This document shows positions 27,010 to 37,524 of a DNA stretch of 64,000 nt, in pieces. Within the stretch, counting starts at the first letter, position 1. Every line of letters starts with the position of its first letter. Made by a program: the position numbers and the translations under genes. Source of the DNA: Nitrospirota bacterium (GTDB taxonomy: Bacteria; Nitrospirota; Nitrospiria; SBBL01; JAADHI01); contig JAJDBT010000073.1 in assembly GCA_029261215.1 (NCBI GenBank), forward strand, positions 1 to 64,000, given 5' to 3'. Under the pieces are notes generated by a model, which worked only from the letters and a program-made list of their open reading frames with translations, made no database searches and had not been told where the DNA came from.

Positions 27010-28077
27010 ATGCGAGAACAACGGTGGGAATCTCAAACATCAATCGAGTTTAATCAGGTCATTGTCCTGATGGACCATTTAAAAAAAATGGGACTAAAAG
27101 TGCGCGGAATGCGCCAGGAAACCGCCTGCTATGTCGAGGAATTCTCAGTTGATCAACTGGAGCAAATCAACCAGCTTGATCCCTGGGTCATCGAAGAAAT
27201 GACGCTTGTACAATTCAATGAAAACTGGAAGGGCGATTTTTTTCTCTTGGCTGGAAAACACCATGACCTGTTCCGACACTACCCCGATATGGAAGGATAT
27301 CTGTCTATTTGTCACCCCTGGAAAATCCCCGAATCAATCACATTGCAATACCATGAATCCGAAGCCCTTTTTTGGGTCGGATTTCGGGAAACCCACGGCT
27401 TTGTCCGAGTGCGTCTGATGCCTAAAAAAATCATTACCCCAGGGGAAACAGAAGAACATCAACACCGCCTTTCGTGGATTTCAGAGCGCGCTGAGATTTT
27501 TTCAGCCGCCATTGACCTCCTCGATTTTCCACTTTTTGTGGAATGGCGGGACGGAAAGTTTTCAATCGTGACAGAGGGCATGGACTCAGCCGTTTCCGTC
27601 TCCTGGCCGGATGCTTTTGGCCCCTGTCAGTTTGAATACGTGGTTTCAGACCGTTATTCCCTCCTCGTCCCGGCTGCACAGCTTGTAGAAAAAACAGGTC
27701 TTGAATTCGCCACAGTAAAAACCTTCCTCTCAGGTTTTTCGCCAGAGGCACTGGCGGCCTTTCATCAATTGCAACCAAAAGCCCGGATGCTTTGCAGAGG
27801 TTACATTCATGCCTCCCTCGAAGAGTTCCCCGAACTCGTACAGACAATGACAAACCGCCAGGGCCGGGCACTCATCAATCTCTGCGAGTTTGAGACAAAA
27901 CAACTTCTTCCAAATCAAAAAGATGCGTCTGCCATCATCGGCCTCATCGGCGATGCATCCGGTTTTAAAATCGAAATTCGGCTCAATCGCTGCCCTATTG
28001 CCCCGGAAAAAATCGAAACTTGGCTCTCTGAGTTAACCGGACTGCCCCTGGTCTATACCCCTCTCACGGTGATTTGA
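27010..28077 (+). CDS. protein of unknown function, 355 residues
   Basis: I do not recognise this protein. It is soluble, acidic, free of signal peptide and membrane helices, and rich in aromatic residues. Possible landmarks are VIVLMDHLKKMGLKVRGMRQ near the N-terminus, HPWKIPESITLQYHESEALFWVGFRE in the middle, and a C-terminal IGLIGDASGFKIEIRLNRCP stretch. Alternating strands and helices suggest two or three compact domains. Codon use resembles its neighbours, so it looks native. It may be co-transcribed with the DUF502 gene. Confidence 0.7.
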   Translation: MREQRWESQTSIEFNQVIVLMDHLKKMGLKVRGMRQETACYVEEFSVDQLEQINQLDPWVIEEMTLVQFNENWKGDFFLLAGKHHDLFRHYPDMEGYLSICHPWKIPESITLQYHESEALFWVGFRETHGFVRVRLMPKKIITPGETEEHQHRLSWISERAEIFSAAIDLLDFPLFVEWRDGKFSIVTEGMDSAVSVSWPDAFGPCQFEYVVSDRYSLLVPAAQLVEKTGLEFATVKTFLSGFSPEALAAFHQLQPKARMLCRGYIHASLEEFPELVQTMTNRQGRALINLCEFETKQLLPNQKDASAIIGLIGDASGFKIEIRLNRCPIAPEKIETWLSELTGLPLVYTPLTVI

Positions 28078-28148
28078 ACCCTGGGCCTTAAAAACAGAAA
28101 TATTGCGTTGTAATCAATACCTTACTCTTGTACTATCCCGGAAACTCA

Positions 28149-28164
28149 ATCCGCCGATGCGGAT
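28149..28164. promoter_or_regulatory. palindrome ahead of the nuclease gene
   Basis: ATCCGC-CGAT-GCGGAT is a perfect 16-bp palindrome (the centre CGAT/ATCG pairs only partly), 25 bases before the ATG at 28189. It could be an operator; no regulator is adjacent. Confidence 0.3.
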
Positions 28165-28188
28165 CATCATCATTCAGGGGGTTTAAGT

Positions 28189-28545
28189 ATGGATCCAAGA
28201 AACCTATTTTATTACAAAGGCAAAGTCATCTCTGTTTACGACGGAGATACTGTTCGTATCGATATTGATTTGGGACTCAGTATCATCGTCAAAAATGAAC
28301 CCGTGCGATTAAGCCGAATTAACGCCCCGGAAGTCAGGGGACAAGAAAAAACCTTAGGGTTTTTATCGCGAGATTATTTAAAAAACAGAATCGAAAATAA
28401 AGAGATTCTTTTGCAGACCGAAAAAGATGACAAAGGAAAGTATGGCAGATATATTGTCGAAATCTGGATCAAAGATCAGGAAGAATATATTAATATCAAC
28501 GATGAATTGGTCCAAAAAGGCTTCGCAGCATACAAGGAATATTAA
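28189..28545 (+). CDS. staphylococcal-nuclease-like (thermonuclease) protein
   Basis: 118 residues forming a minimal SNase OB-fold. Catalytic features can be matched: VYDGDTVRI (metal-binding Asp), LSRINAPEV (the Arg and the Glu of the APE motif), and GKYGRYIVEI (second Arg). It has no signal peptide, unlike secreted thermonucleases, so it would act in the cytoplasm or be an adaptor-like OB-fold. A good GGGGGTTT site precedes the ATG. Single gene between an unknown protein and gltB. Confidence 0.88.
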   Translation: MDPRNLFYYKGKVISVYDGDTVRIDIDLGLSIIVKNEPVRLSRINAPEVRGQEKTLGFLSRDYLKNRIENKEILLQTEKDDKGKYGRYIVEIWIKDQEEYININDELVQKGFAAYKEY

Positions 28546-28837
28546 AATCGGGGTTCCATACCTTTTCATCTTTTATTGAGCGGCTTTTCTAGAAAATCTC
28601 AGCAAATAACGTGATATTGTGAAAACAGCGAAATTCATGAAATTACTTGTTTATCCCTCTAAAAAAACCGCATCATTTCCCCATATCCAGTACGACAACA
28701 CCTTGTCTTGAAGTGGGCGCCTGAGCTATACTACATCGCTGCGTTCGTTCAAAATCCGGAAAGACGCATTACGTTTAAGATATCAAAGCATATGACCAGA
28801 CATCAGAGAAAAAACATCGTATTCAGTTCGGAGGATT

Positions 28838-31800
28838 ATGAAAAGCACGTCTAAGATTGCAGCCGCAAACCATCACAGCTTTCCCGGTCAGGCCCCTCAG
28901 AAACAAGGGCTTTACGATCCTCAAAATGAGCACGATAGCTGCGGTATCGGTCTGGTCGCAAGTATCAAAGGGGTCCGTTCTCACGACATCATCCAAAAAG
29001 GGCTGACCGTCCTCGAAAATCTGAGTCATCGTGGCGCTGTCGGCTGTGACCCCTGCACCGGGGATGGGGCAGGGATAATACTGCAAGTTCCTCACCGGCT
29101 TTTAGAACGCTCTGCCAGTGAGATCGGCATTAAACTTCCTCGGCCCGGCGCCTACGGCGTCGGCATTGTTTTTCTGCCGCCCAACCCGCAAGCCCGGGGC
29201 GCCTGTGAGAAAATTTTTGAAAAAATGATCTTGGAAGAAGAACACCGTCTACTCGGATGGCGGGATGTGCCTACCAAAGAAGAGCACATCGGCGTGCAGG
29301 CCAGAGGGAGTATGCCATCCATTCGGCAAATTTTTATTGCCCGCGATATCCTGAGCGAAAGCGAATTCGAGCGAAAACTCTATGTCTTGAGACGGCGTGT
29401 TGAAAATGCCGTCCGGGATTCTGCCATTGAAGGAAAGCACTTCTTTTATGTTTGTAGTCTTTCGTGCAACACCATTCTTTACAAGGGACTACTCATGCCG
29501 GATCAGCTGCCTCGTTTTTACCCGGATCTTTCCGATCCGGATGCGGTGAGCGCAATTGCGCTCGTGCATTCCCGTTTTTCGACCAATACCTTCCCGAGTT
29601 GGCCTCTGGCACACCCTTTTCGTTACACCTGCCACAATGGAGAAATCAACACTCTGAAAGGCAATGTCAACTGGATGCGGGCACGGCAGGGGCGTTTTTC
29701 CTCGGCCCTTTTTAAGGGAGACCTGCAAAAACTTTTTCCGATCATTGATTCCGAGCAAAGCGATTCCGCCTGTTTTGACAATGCACTCGAATTTCTCGTC
29801 ATGGGTGGGCGCTCTCTTCCACACGCCATGATGATGCTGATTCCGGAAGCATGGGCAGGCAATCCCCACATGGATCTTGATCGACGCGGCTTTTATGAGT
29901 ATCACGCGGCCATGATGGAACCCTGGGACGGACCCGCAGCAATTGCCTTCACAGACGGAAAAATGATCGGCGCCACCCTCGACCGAAATGGTCTTCGACC
30001 CGCCCGTTATCTCATCACACAGGATGACCTCGCTGTTCTGGCCTCTGAAACAGGCGTGCTTGAGTTTGAACCTTCCGAAATTCGCGCAAAGGGCCGATTG
30101 CAGCCGGGCAAAATGTTTTTGATTGATACCGAGCAGGGCCGCATTATCGACGATGATGAAATCAAGGCAAAGATCGCCTCACAACAGCCCTATCGGGAAT
30201 GGATATCGACCTACCGCATCAGCCTCAGCGAACTGCCGGAACCTTTAAACCTGCTGCAACCCAACCACGCCACCCTGCGTCAGCGTCAGCAAACCTTTGG
30301 CTACAGCATCGAAGACTTAAAAATGTTGCTGACCCCTATGGCCGTGACCGGAGAAGAAGCCATCGGCTCAATGGGCAATGACACTCCCCTTGCGGTTTTA
30401 TCCGATCGCCCGCAACTGCTTTTCAAGTATTTCAGACAACTTTTTGCTCAGGTGACCAACCCCCCTATTGATCCAATTCGGGAACACCTGGTCATGTCCC
30501 TGATTACCACGATTGGACCAAAGGCCAATCTTTTGGCGGAAACCCCGCAACATGCCCGGCGCATTAAAATCAAACAACCGATTTTGACCAATGCCGATCT
30601 CGAAAAAATCCGGCAGCTTTCAGACCCGCATTTTAAACCCATCACGCTCAAGATGCTTTTTCGGGCCGCCAATGGGCCAAAGGAATTGGCCATCGCCGTG
30701 GACCGCCTTTGCCAGGAAGCCAGCGATGCCATTGAAGCGGGCTATAAATTTATCATCCTCAGCGACTGCGGTATTGATGAAAATTGGGCACCTATCCCCT
30801 CTTTGCTTGCCGTTTCGGCCTTGCATCATCATTTGATTCGTGAATCGCTCCGCACGGAAATTGGCCTGATCGTCGAAACAGGAGAAGCCCGCGAAGTGGC
30901 GCATTTTGCGCAGCTCATCGGTTATGGCGCAGGCAGTATTAATCCTTACCTGGCCTTTGAAACCCTCACCGACATGGTACGGGAAGAATATTTGCCCGAA
31001 ACCATTGATGAGGTCACAGCGGAAGACAAATACATTAAGGCCGTCAATAAAGGACTGCTTAAAATCTTTTCAAAAATGGGGATTTCAACCGTTCAAAGTT
31101 ATTGCGGTGCGCAAATCTACGAAGCCATTGGCTTGAATCAGGAGACCATCGACCGTTATTTTACCGGTACACCCTCCAAAATCAGCGGGATCGGCATTGA
31201 TACCATCGCGGAAGAAGTGCTGCGACGGCACACGGCGGCCTACCACACCATTCTGCCCGTGCGGCAGCTAGATTTCGGAGGAGAATATCACTACCGCATT
31301 CAGGAGGAGCACCATAACTGGAACCCTGAAAGCATCGCCACATTACAACATGCCACGCGCGAAAACAGTTATGACAAGTACAAAGAGTTTGCCAGAATCA
31401 TCAACGACGAATCAAAACGCCATGCCACTTTAAGAGGCTTGTTTGAATTCAAAGAGGGCACTCCGATTCCCATTGAAGAAGTCGAACCGGCTTCTGAAAT
31501 CATGAAACGATTCACCACCGGGGCAATGTCCTACGGGGCAATCAGCCAGGAATCCCACGAAACCCTTGCCATTGCCATGAACCGTATTGGCGGTCGGAGC
31601 AACACCGGCGAAGGTGGAGAACACGAAGAACGCTTTAAAACGGAGCGAAACAGTAAAATCAAACAAGTCGCATCAGGGCGGTTTGGCGTAACGGCGAACT
31701 ACCTGATCAATGCAGAAGAGCTTCAAATTAAAATGGCTCAGGGGGCAAAGCCCGGCGAGGGCGGCCAGCTCCCCGGTCATAAAATTGATGAGATCATCGC

Positions 31801-33391
31801 CAAGCTCCGGTATTCAACACCGGGAGTCACCCTCATCTCCCCGCCGCCGCATCATGACATTTACTCCATCGAAGATCTCGCACAACTTATTTTTGATCTG
31901 AAAAACGTCAATCCGGAAGCCGCAATTTCGGTAAAACTCGTCTCCGAAGTCGGTGTCGGCACGGTCGCCGCAGGCGTTTCAAAAGCGCATGCGGATCTGA
32001 TCCTCATTTCGGGAGACTCCGGCGGCACAGGGGCCTCTCCCCTCTCCTCCATCAAATATGCCGGTCTGCCCTGGGAGTTGGGCCTCGCCGAAACACAACA
32101 GACCTTGGTATTGAACGATCTGCGCGGACGGACACGCATACAAACCGACGGCCAATTCAAGACAGGTCGGGACGTGGTCGTGGCCGCATTTCTCGGTGCG
32201 GAAGAATTTGGATTTTCGACCGCTCCCCTGATTGTCGAAGGCTGCATCATGATGCGAAAATGTCACCTCAATACCTGCCCCGTCGGCATCGCCACACAAG
32301 ACCCGGAGCTTCGTAAGAAATATCGGGGTCAACCCGAACATGTCATCAATTATTTTCGTTTCGTCGCAGAAGAAGTCCGCGAATGGATGGCCAAACTCGG
32401 CTTCAGAACCATTGAAGAGATGGTCGGCCAATCGGATCGACTTCGTTATCAAAAAGCCATCAACCACTGGAAGGCAAAAGGACTGGATCTTTCACCGATG
32501 CTCTATCAACCCAAGGTCGGCCCGGAAATTCCGCTTTATTCTGTGAAAGCACAGGAGCACGGACTTGAAAATGCGCTGGATTACACCCTCATCGAAAAAG
32601 CAAACCCCGCGCTCAAAAAAAAGACCCCCGTTCATGAAAAATTAAAGATTCGGAATCGCAATCGAACCGTCGGAGCAATGCTCTCAGGAGAGATCGCGAA
32701 ACGCTACGGGTCGGAAGGACTTCCAGATGATACGATCCGCTTCGATTTCACCGGCACATCCGGTCAGAGTTTTGGCGCCTTTGCCGCCAAAGGGTTGACC
32801 CTGACTCTGGAAGGGGATGCAAACGATTACACCGGCAAAGGACTTTCCGGCGGAAAAATCATCATCTATCCGCCCAAAGAATCCATTTTTATCCCTGAAG
32901 AGACGATCCTGATCGGAAATACGTCTCTTTATGGCGCGACCGGCGGCGAGGCATATTTTTACGGTGTGGCGGGAGAACGTTTTGCCGTCCGAAACAGCGG
33001 CGCAATGGCCGTCGTAGAAGGCGTCGGGGATCACGGCTGTGAATACATGACCGGCGGCGTCATCGTTGTGCTCGGGAAAACAGGACGCAATTTTGCGGCA
33101 GGCATGAGCGGCGGATTGGCATTTGTACTCAATGAAGACAATACCTTCGAACGTCAGTGCAACTTAAGCCTTGTAGAACTGGAACCCGTTAAAACCGAGG
33201 AAGAGGAAACCCTCCTGAAAAGTCTGATTGAAAAACATCTGGCTTACACCGGCAGTAAAAAAGCAAAACAGGTTTTGGAACAATGGGAAACGATGCTGCC
33301 CCAGTTTGAAAAAGTCATTTCATCTGAATACAAAAAAGTACTTGAAATTAGAAAAGCAAGAAAGGCAAAGGAGGAAGCACTACATGGGTGA
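28838..33391 (+). CDS. gltB: glutamate synthase large subunit
   Basis: 1517 residues, the full length of the NADPH-dependent alpha subunit. The start ATG follows GGAGG. The class II glutaminase domain starts at Cys35 ([10 protein letters not shown]), which would become N-terminal after removal of a 34-residue propeptide. The central domain and FMN-binding synthase domain follow ([44 protein letters not shown]), with the 3Fe-4S cysteines in [15 protein letters not shown], and the C-terminal beta-helix of G-rich repeats ([25 protein letters not shown]). It makes two glutamates from glutamine and 2-oxoglutarate. It overlaps gltD by eight bases. Confidence 0.98.
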   Translation: MKSTSKIAAANHHSFPGQAPQKQGLYDPQNEHDSCGIGLVASIKGVRSHDIIQKGLTVLENLSHRGAVGCDPCTGDGAGIILQVPHRLLERSASEIGIKLPRPGAYGVGIVFLPPNPQARGACEKIFEKMILEEEHRLLGWRDVPTKEEHIGVQARGSMPSIRQIFIARDILSESEFERKLYVLRRRVENAVRDSAIEGKHFFYVCSLSCNTILYKGLLMPDQLPRFYPDLSDPDAVSAIALVHSRFSTNTFPSWPLAHPFRYTCHNGEINTLKGNVNWMRARQGRFSSALFKGDLQKLFPIIDSEQSDSACFDNALEFLVMGGRSLPHAMMMLIPEAWAGNPHMDLDRRGFYEYHAAMMEPWDGPAAIAFTDGKMIGATLDRNGLRPARYLITQDDLAVLASETGVLEFEPSEIRAKGRLQPGKMFLIDTEQGRIIDDDEIKAKIASQQPYREWISTYRISLSELPEPLNLLQPNHATLRQRQQTFGYSIEDLKMLLTPMAVTGEEAIGSMGNDTPLAVLSDRPQLLFKYFRQLFAQVTNPPIDPIREHLVMSLITTIGPKANLLAETPQHARRIKIKQPILTNADLEKIRQLSDPHFKPITLKMLFRAANGPKELAIAVDRLCQEASDAIEAGYKFIILSDCGIDENWAPIPSLLAVSALHHHLIRESLRTEIGLIVETGEAREVAHFAQLIGYGAGSINPYLAFETLTDMVREEYLPETIDEVTAEDKYIKAVNKGLLKIFSKMGISTVQSYCGAQIYEAIGLNQETIDRYFTGTPSKISGIGIDTIAEEVLRRHTAAYHTILPVRQLDFGGEYHYRIQEEHHNWNPESIATLQHATRENSYDKYKEFARIINDESKRHATLRGLFEFKEGTPIPIEEVEPASEIMKRFTTGAMSYGAISQESHETLAIAMNRIGGRSNTGEGGEHEERFKTERNSKIKQVASGRFGVTANYLINAEELQIKMAQGAKPGEGGQLPGHKIDEIIAKLRYSTPGVTLISPPPHHDIYSIEDLAQLIFDLKNVNPEAAISVKLVSEVGVGTVAAGVSKAHADLILISGDSGGTGASPLSSIKYAGLPWELGLAETQQTLVLNDLRGRTRIQTDGQFKTGRDVVVAAFLGAEEFGFSTAPLIVEGCIMMRKCHLNTCPVGIATQDPELRKKYRGQPEHVINYFRFVAEEVREWMAKLGFRTIEEMVGQSDRLRYQKAINHWKAKGLDLSPMLYQPKVGPEIPLYSVKAQEHGLENALDYTLIEKANPALKKKTPVHEKLKIRNRNRTVGAMLSGEIAKRYGSEGLPDDTIRFDFTGTSGQSFGAFAAKGLTLTLEGDANDYTGKGLSGGKIIIYPPKESIFIPEETILIGNTSLYGATGGEAYFYGVAGERFAVRNSGAMAVVEGVGDHGCEYMTGGVIVVLGKTGRNFAAGMSGGLAFVLNEDNTFERQCNLSLVELEPVKTEEEETLLKSLIEKHLAYTGSKKAKQVLEQWETMLPQFEKVISSEYKKVLEIRKARKAKEEALHG

Positions 33392-34820
33392 TCCAAAGGG
33401 ATTTTTAAAAATAAGCCGTTCAATGCCCAAACGACGGCCCGTGGAAAAACGGATTCAGGACTGGAAAGAGATCTACAAACCGATGAAAGAAGAAGCCCTT
33501 ATGGCGCAAGGCGCGCGCTGTATGGATTGCGGCGTCCCTTTTTGTCAGGGTTATTCAGGCTGTCCCGTACAAAATATGATTCCCGAATGGAATGACCTCG
33601 TTTCGCGTGGCCGCTGGAGAGATGCCCTGAAAGCCTTGCACTCGACCAATAATTTCCCTGAATTTACTGGCCGACTCTGTCCCGCCCCCTGTGAAGGCGC
33701 CTGCGTGTTGGGGATCATTGATGACCCTGTTGCCATCCGCGTGACCGAATGGAACATCATTGATCGCGGCTTTTTAGAAGGCTGGGTTGCACCCATCCCG
33801 CCCGAATACGAAACAGGTTTTAAAATCGCTGTCGTCGGTTCAGGTCCAGCCGGGCTTGCCGCCGCCCAACAACTTCGGAGAGCCGGACATACCGTCACAG
33901 TTTTTGAAAAAGATGACCGTATCGGCGGACTCTTGCGTTATGGCATCCCCGATTTCAAAATGGAAAAACATGTCTTAAACCGGCGATTAAAACAACTCAC
34001 CGCTGAAGGTATTCAATTTAAAACCAGCGTACATGTCGGGCATGATCTCACCGCAGATACCCTCAAAAAAGACTTTGACGCCGTGTGCCTCACAACCGGT
34101 GCGGGGCTTGCGCGCGACCTGCCTGTCCCCGGTCGAGAACTGGATGGCATTCATCTCGCTATGGATTTTCTCACCCAGCAAAACAAACGCAACAGCGGCG
34201 ATACCATTGATCCACAATATGAAATTACCGCAAAGGGAAAACGAGTGATCATTCTGGGTGGAGGAGATACCGGGGCCGATTGTCTCGGCACCTGTCATCG
34301 CCAGGGCGCAAAAGAAGTTCGTCAAATTGAACTGCTTCCCGAACCCCCGCAGGAACGTTCTGAGACGACCCCCTGGCCCTTATGGCCGATGCAATTACGA
34401 ACCTCTGGCGCACATGAAGAGGGCGGCATTCGGGAATGGTCTTTTATGACAAAAAAATTCTCAGGCCAAAGCGGACGAATCGAAAAACTGCATGGGGTTC
34501 GTGTTGAAAAAATCATCAATGATTCGGGCGGCGTGAAATTTATCAACGTCCCCGGCAGCGAATTCGAGATTGAAACCGACCTTGTCCTGCTCGCAATGGG
34601 CTTTACCGGTCCGCAGAAAAAAGGGCTTTTGGAAGACCTTGGCATCAAAACTGATCATCGTGGCACGGTCGTCGTAGACGAAAACCGCATGACGAATGTG
34701 GATGGAGTCTTTGCCGCCGGGGATATCAAACTGGGGGCCTCCCTCATCGTTTGGGCGATTTATGAGGGCCGTGAAGCGGCCAAAGGCATTGAGGCGTATT
34801 TAAAACACAAAGTCGCTTGA
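33384..34820 (+). CDS. gltD: glutamate synthase small subunit
   Basis: The start ATG 33384 lies inside the last codons of gltB, with AAAGGAGG six to fifteen bases before it; the product is 478 residues. It has the N-terminal 4Fe-4S ligands ([27 protein letters not shown]), an FAD site ([15 protein letters not shown]), an NADPH site ([14 protein letters not shown]) and the C-terminal FAD motif ([19 protein letters not shown]). It supplies electrons from NADPH to GltB. With the sigma-54-driven nitrate transporter at 38.9 kb it places nitrogen assimilation at the centre of this window. Confidence 0.98.
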   Translation: MGDPKGFLKISRSMPKRRPVEKRIQDWKEIYKPMKEEALMAQGARCMDCGVPFCQGYSGCPVQNMIPEWNDLVSRGRWRDALKALHSTNNFPEFTGRLCPAPCEGACVLGIIDDPVAIRVTEWNIIDRGFLEGWVAPIPPEYETGFKIAVVGSGPAGLAAAQQLRRAGHTVTVFEKDDRIGGLLRYGIPDFKMEKHVLNRRLKQLTAEGIQFKTSVHVGHDLTADTLKKDFDAVCLTTGAGLARDLPVPGRELDGIHLAMDFLTQQNKRNSGDTIDPQYEITAKGKRVIILGGGDTGADCLGTCHRQGAKEVRQIELLPEPPQERSETTPWPLWPMQLRTSGAHEEGGIREWSFMTKKFSGQSGRIEKLHGVRVEKIINDSGGVKFINVPGSEFEIETDLVLLAMGFTGPQKKGLLEDLGIKTDHRGTVVVDENRMTNVDGVFAAGDIKLGASLIVWAIYEGREAAKGIEAYLKHKVA

Positions 34821-34828
34821 CCTGTTCT

Positions 34829-34866
34829 GTTTCCGTACGAAGCATTAAAATGCTTCATACGGAAAC
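34829..34866. terminator. bidirectional hairpin between gltD and the SRPBCC gene
   Basis: GTTTCCGTACGAAGCATT (34829-34846) and AATGCTTCATACGGAAAC (34849-34866) pair over 18 bp with one mismatch. It fills the gap between two convergent genes. No T run. Confidence 0.65.
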
Positions 34867-34871
34867 GATAT

Positions 34872-35342
34872 TTACTCCTGTAAAACACTTGTCAATTTAT
34901 CAAAACAGCTGTTCCAACCCCAGCTGTGTCCCTTGCGCGCCTGTTCAGTGGGCAAATTGTCATGTCTGAGGCGGACAAGCGTCCCTCCATCCTGCTCCTT
35001 AAACTCAACTGTCACCTGTGTCTCCGCGAACTGCCCCTCACTTCCACCACAGGTTTGTCCATCCAACAGCCACGAATAGACCAAACGACTGGGCGGTGTG
35101 ATTTCAATGTACTGACCTGAGTGAATGACAGTTTCACCATCTTCCATAGTCATCTCAACTTGGAAAGCGCCACCAACCCGAAAATCAGCCTGAATTCTGG
35201 ATACGACCACACCCTCAGGACCAAACCATTCTTTCAATTGCTCAGCTTCTGTCCAGGCCTGGAACACCACATCACGTGATGCCTTGAATATCCGTTTCAC
35301 CAAAACTGATTCTATTGTGGTCTCGGTATTATCGATACTCAT
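34872..35342 (-). CDS. SRPBCC (AHSA1-type) domain protein
   Basis: 156 residues covering the whole START/Bet v1-like fold: VLVKRIFKASRDVVFQAWTE at the start, LKEWFGPEGV, FRVGGAFQVEM, YIEITPPSRLVYSWLL and the final helix GHSWGWNSCFDKLTSVL. Such proteins bind hydrophobic ligands. It lies 37 bases after an arsR-type gene on the same strand; ArsR-SRPBCC pairs are frequent in bacteria and are thought to sense lipophilic compounds. The ligand is not predictable. Confidence 0.88.
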   Translation of the reverse strand: MSIDNTETTIESVLVKRIFKASRDVVFQAWTEAEQLKEWFGPEGVVVSRIQADFRVGGAFQVEMTMEDGETVIHSGQYIEITPPSRLVYSWLLDGQTCGGSEGQFAETQVTVEFKEQDGGTLVRLRHDNLPTEQARKGHSWGWNSCFDKLTSVLQE

Positions 35343-35379
35343 TTTTCCCTCCTTTTTTAGTTTGATAAACAGTCCATTG

Positions 35380-35736
35380 TTATTTTTCTACGTCAACACC
35401 CTTTCCTTCTTGTACCTCTTGAGTCTTTTTGAGAAATTCTTCCAGCGCATCGAAACGGGATTCCCAAAACTGCCGATATGCTTCTAACCATGATGCGGCT
35501 TCTTTCAGAGGCTGGGCGTTCAATGTTTGACGGCGCCACTGCGCATCTTTTCTACAAGTAATCAGTTGTGCCTTTTCAAGCACTTTTAAATGTTTACTGA
35601 TAGCAGGTTTGGAGATGCCAAAAGGCGCGGACAATTCCCCTGCCGTCGCTTCCCCCTGCGCAAGTCGTTTTAAAATCGCGCGGCGCGTTGGATCAGACAA
35701 AGCAAAAAATATTTCATTCAGTTGGCTCGTCATCAT
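35380..35736 (-). CDS. ArsR-family transcriptional regulator
   Basis: 118 residues. A winged-helix domain is clear: IFFALSDPTRRAILKRLAQGE, then the recognition helix in SKPAISKHLKVLEKAQLI and a wing CRKDAQWRRQTLN. It lacks the metal-binding CxCxxC or similar motifs of ArsR, SmtB or CadC, so it probably senses an organic ligand or relies on the SRPBCC partner. A perfect 11-bp inverted repeat lies just upstream of its start and is the likely operator, implying autoregulation of the two-gene operon. Confidence 0.92.
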   Translation of the reverse strand: MMTSQLNEIFFALSDPTRRAILKRLAQGEATAGELSAPFGISKPAISKHLKVLEKAQLITCRKDAQWRRQTLNAQPLKEAASWLEAYRQFWESRFDALEEFLKKTQEVQEGKGVDVEK

Positions 35737-35746
35737 ATTTAACCAT

Positions 35747-35778
35747 ATATTTAATTAACCAATAAGCTAATTAAATAT
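35747..35778. promoter_or_regulatory. palindromic operator of the ArsR-SRPBCC operon
   Basis: ATATTTAATTA (35747-35757), ten bases, TAATTAAATAT (35768-35778): perfect 11-bp inverted repeat placed 11-42 bases upstream of the regulator start. AT-rich dyads of this kind are typical of ArsR-family sites. Confidence 0.7.
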
Positions 35779-35925
35779 CACAAGAAAAATTGGATGTCAA
35801 TCCCATATAAACAGTTTGCCCTTTCTCCCAAACAAATTTTTTATTTTAGGAAAGAAGTCGGTATACTGATTTTTCTCTGAACAGGAGGAAAACCACTCCC
35901 TTAAACTTTAAGGAAATGATTTCAT

Positions 35926-36702
35926 ATGAATCCTTATCTATACATGCAGCAAGGCAATCAGGCCTTCTCAAAAGGAGATTACCAAAGTGCCTTGACCCTC
36001 TACCTCAAGGCGCAGGAAGGGATACGGGAAGATGAAAGTCCTTTAGCGGATCTCTATGGCAACATCGGCAATATCTATGCGGTGCTTGAAAAGATTGATG
36101 ACGCCATCGCCTATTATAAAAAGGCCGTTACGATTTTAAGACGCCTCGAAGACTATGCCCGTCTCGGTGCCACTTACGTGAATTTGGGCAACCTTTATAC
36201 CGATGTAGATGATGTTTCGCACGCAGTTTATTATTACAAACAGGCGGCTCTGCTACTGGAACGGACCGAACAATGGCATCCGCTCGCGGTGCTCTACGGA
36301 AACCTCTCCCTTGTCCTCCGTAAGGGAGAGGAATACGAAACCGCCCTCATTTTTGCGGAGCGGGCCTTCAAACTGGCAAAAAGACTTCAAGAAAACAGAC
36401 TCATTGCCGATGCCACAGCGCGGCTGGCCAAGGCGAAAGAATGTATGGGTGAGATCGAAGATGCACAAAAACATAGCGCAACGGCCCTCACGCTTTATTC
36501 CAAATTGGGGGATGAAATGGGTTGCGCGGCCGCGCTTTATCATCAAGCGGCCTTGTACGAACAGACTGGAGATTTGGAAAATACGATTAGGTGCTTGAAA
36601 CAGGTGGTCGCCATCGACGAAAAATACCAACTGCCCAAACTTGCGAAAAACAAAGCAAGACTGAAAAAACTTGAAGAAAAGAAGAGGGATTCAGACGTCT
36701 AA
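35926..36702 (+). CDS. cytoplasmic TPR protein
   Basis: 258 residues made of about six tetratricopeptide repeats over the whole length (for example GNQAFSKGDYQSALTLYLKA, GNIYAVLEKIDDAIAYYKKA, GNLYTDVDDVSHAVYYYKQA). No signal peptide or membrane helix is seen, so it is a soluble protein-interaction scaffold. Its end overlaps the end of the convergent trmI gene by 12 bases, an unusually tight arrangement with no room for a terminator. Partner unknown. Confidence 0.85.
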   Translation: MNPYLYMQQGNQAFSKGDYQSALTLYLKAQEGIREDESPLADLYGNIGNIYAVLEKIDDAIAYYKKAVTILRRLEDYARLGATYVNLGNLYTDVDDVSHAVYYYKQAALLLERTEQWHPLAVLYGNLSLVLRKGEEYETALIFAERAFKLAKRLQENRLIADATARLAKAKECMGEIEDAQKHSATALTLYSKLGDEMGCAAALYHQAALYEQTGDLENTIRCLKQVVAIDEKYQLPKLAKNKARLKKLEEKKRDSDV

Positions 36703-37524
36703 ATCAGACGATGGCGCTTCCGGCACTTGCGCTCTGATAAGACGTTCCACCTTTCGCGCTGTTGTGATAAAACCGGAATGGGCCACCATACGCAGGCTGG
36801 GACGCACACTTCGCCCATCAATATTCCAGGGACGAAGCATCGTTTCAAAGGTTTCAATCGATTCAAAGACTTTGCTTTCCTGCAAAGCCAGGACGACTTT
36901 TTCGATTTGGGGGACGGTTGGCAAAAAACAGAGAAATATTCCGCCAGAACGCAGTTTTTCAACCGCATGCGGCACCACCAAATGAGGCTCTGGAAGATCA
37001 AGAACGATACGATCCACCTCTTCTTCCAAAATCCCGTCATAGATACTTTGCTGATGCACAGTTAATCGGTCATTTAATGGAGAGGGACTAAAATAGGCCT
37101 CAATGTTTTTGATCGCCCGCCCCGCAAAATCTTCGCGAATTTCATAACTAATCAGATGCCCTTTTTCTCCAACTGCATTTAAAAGCGGAATCGTCAAGGC
37201 ACCGGAACCAATGCCCGCCTCGATCACAGTTGCACCGGGATAAACATCGGCCCACATCGGCATGAGCGCCAAATCTTTCGGGTAAAGAATTTGCGCGCCG
37301 CGTTTCATGTGTAAGGTGTATTCGGCCAGCGTGGGTTTTAATGCAAAAAAACGGGTTCCGCGCGAAAGTGCGATTTCGCTGCCATCTGAAAGCCCGATAA
37401 TGTCATCATGGGCAATTGTCTCACCACTAAATTGGAAAACGGCGCCTTCCTGCAAATGCAGACGGTAAGTCCGTCCTTTTTTATTGACGAGATGAATCCG
37501 GTCACCCGAAACAAAAGGCATCAT
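36691..37524 (-). CDS. trmI: tRNA (adenine-58-N1)-methyltransferase
   Basis: 277 residues with the TrmI/GCD14 layout: an N-terminal beta domain, the conserved MKRGAQILYPKDLALM motif, SAM motif I (VIEAGIGSGALTIPL), the YEIREDFAGRA acidic loop and IVLDLPEPH active-site motif. The enzyme makes m1A58 in the T-loop of tRNA. It overlaps the ttuA stop by four bases and is last in the operon ttuB-ttuA-trmI. In Thermus thermophilus m1A58 promotes thiolation of T54 by the ttu pathway, which explains the grouping. TrmI is found in many bacteria but not in enterics. Confidence 0.93.
   Translation of the reverse strand: MMPFVSGDRIHLVNKKGRTYRLHLQEGAVFQFSGETIAHDDIIGLSDGSEIALSRGTRFFALKPTLAEYTLHMKRGAQILYPKDLALMPMWADVYPGATVIEAGIGSGALTIPLLNAVGEKGHLISYEIREDFAGRAIKNIEAYFSPSPLNDRLTVHQQSIYDGILEEEVDRIVLDLPEPHLVVPHAVEKLRSGGIFLCFLPTVPQIEKVVLALQESKVFESIETFETMLRPWNIDGRSVRPSLRMVAHSGFITTARKVERLIRAQVPEAPSSDLDV

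Noticed and set aside
28680..28837. Sigma-54 promoter for gltB
   Set aside because: No GG-N10-GC pair with correct flanking bases was found in the upstream gap.
30000..32500. Long open frames on both strands inside gltB
   Set aside because: They are shadows caused by base composition; gltB accounts for the region fully.
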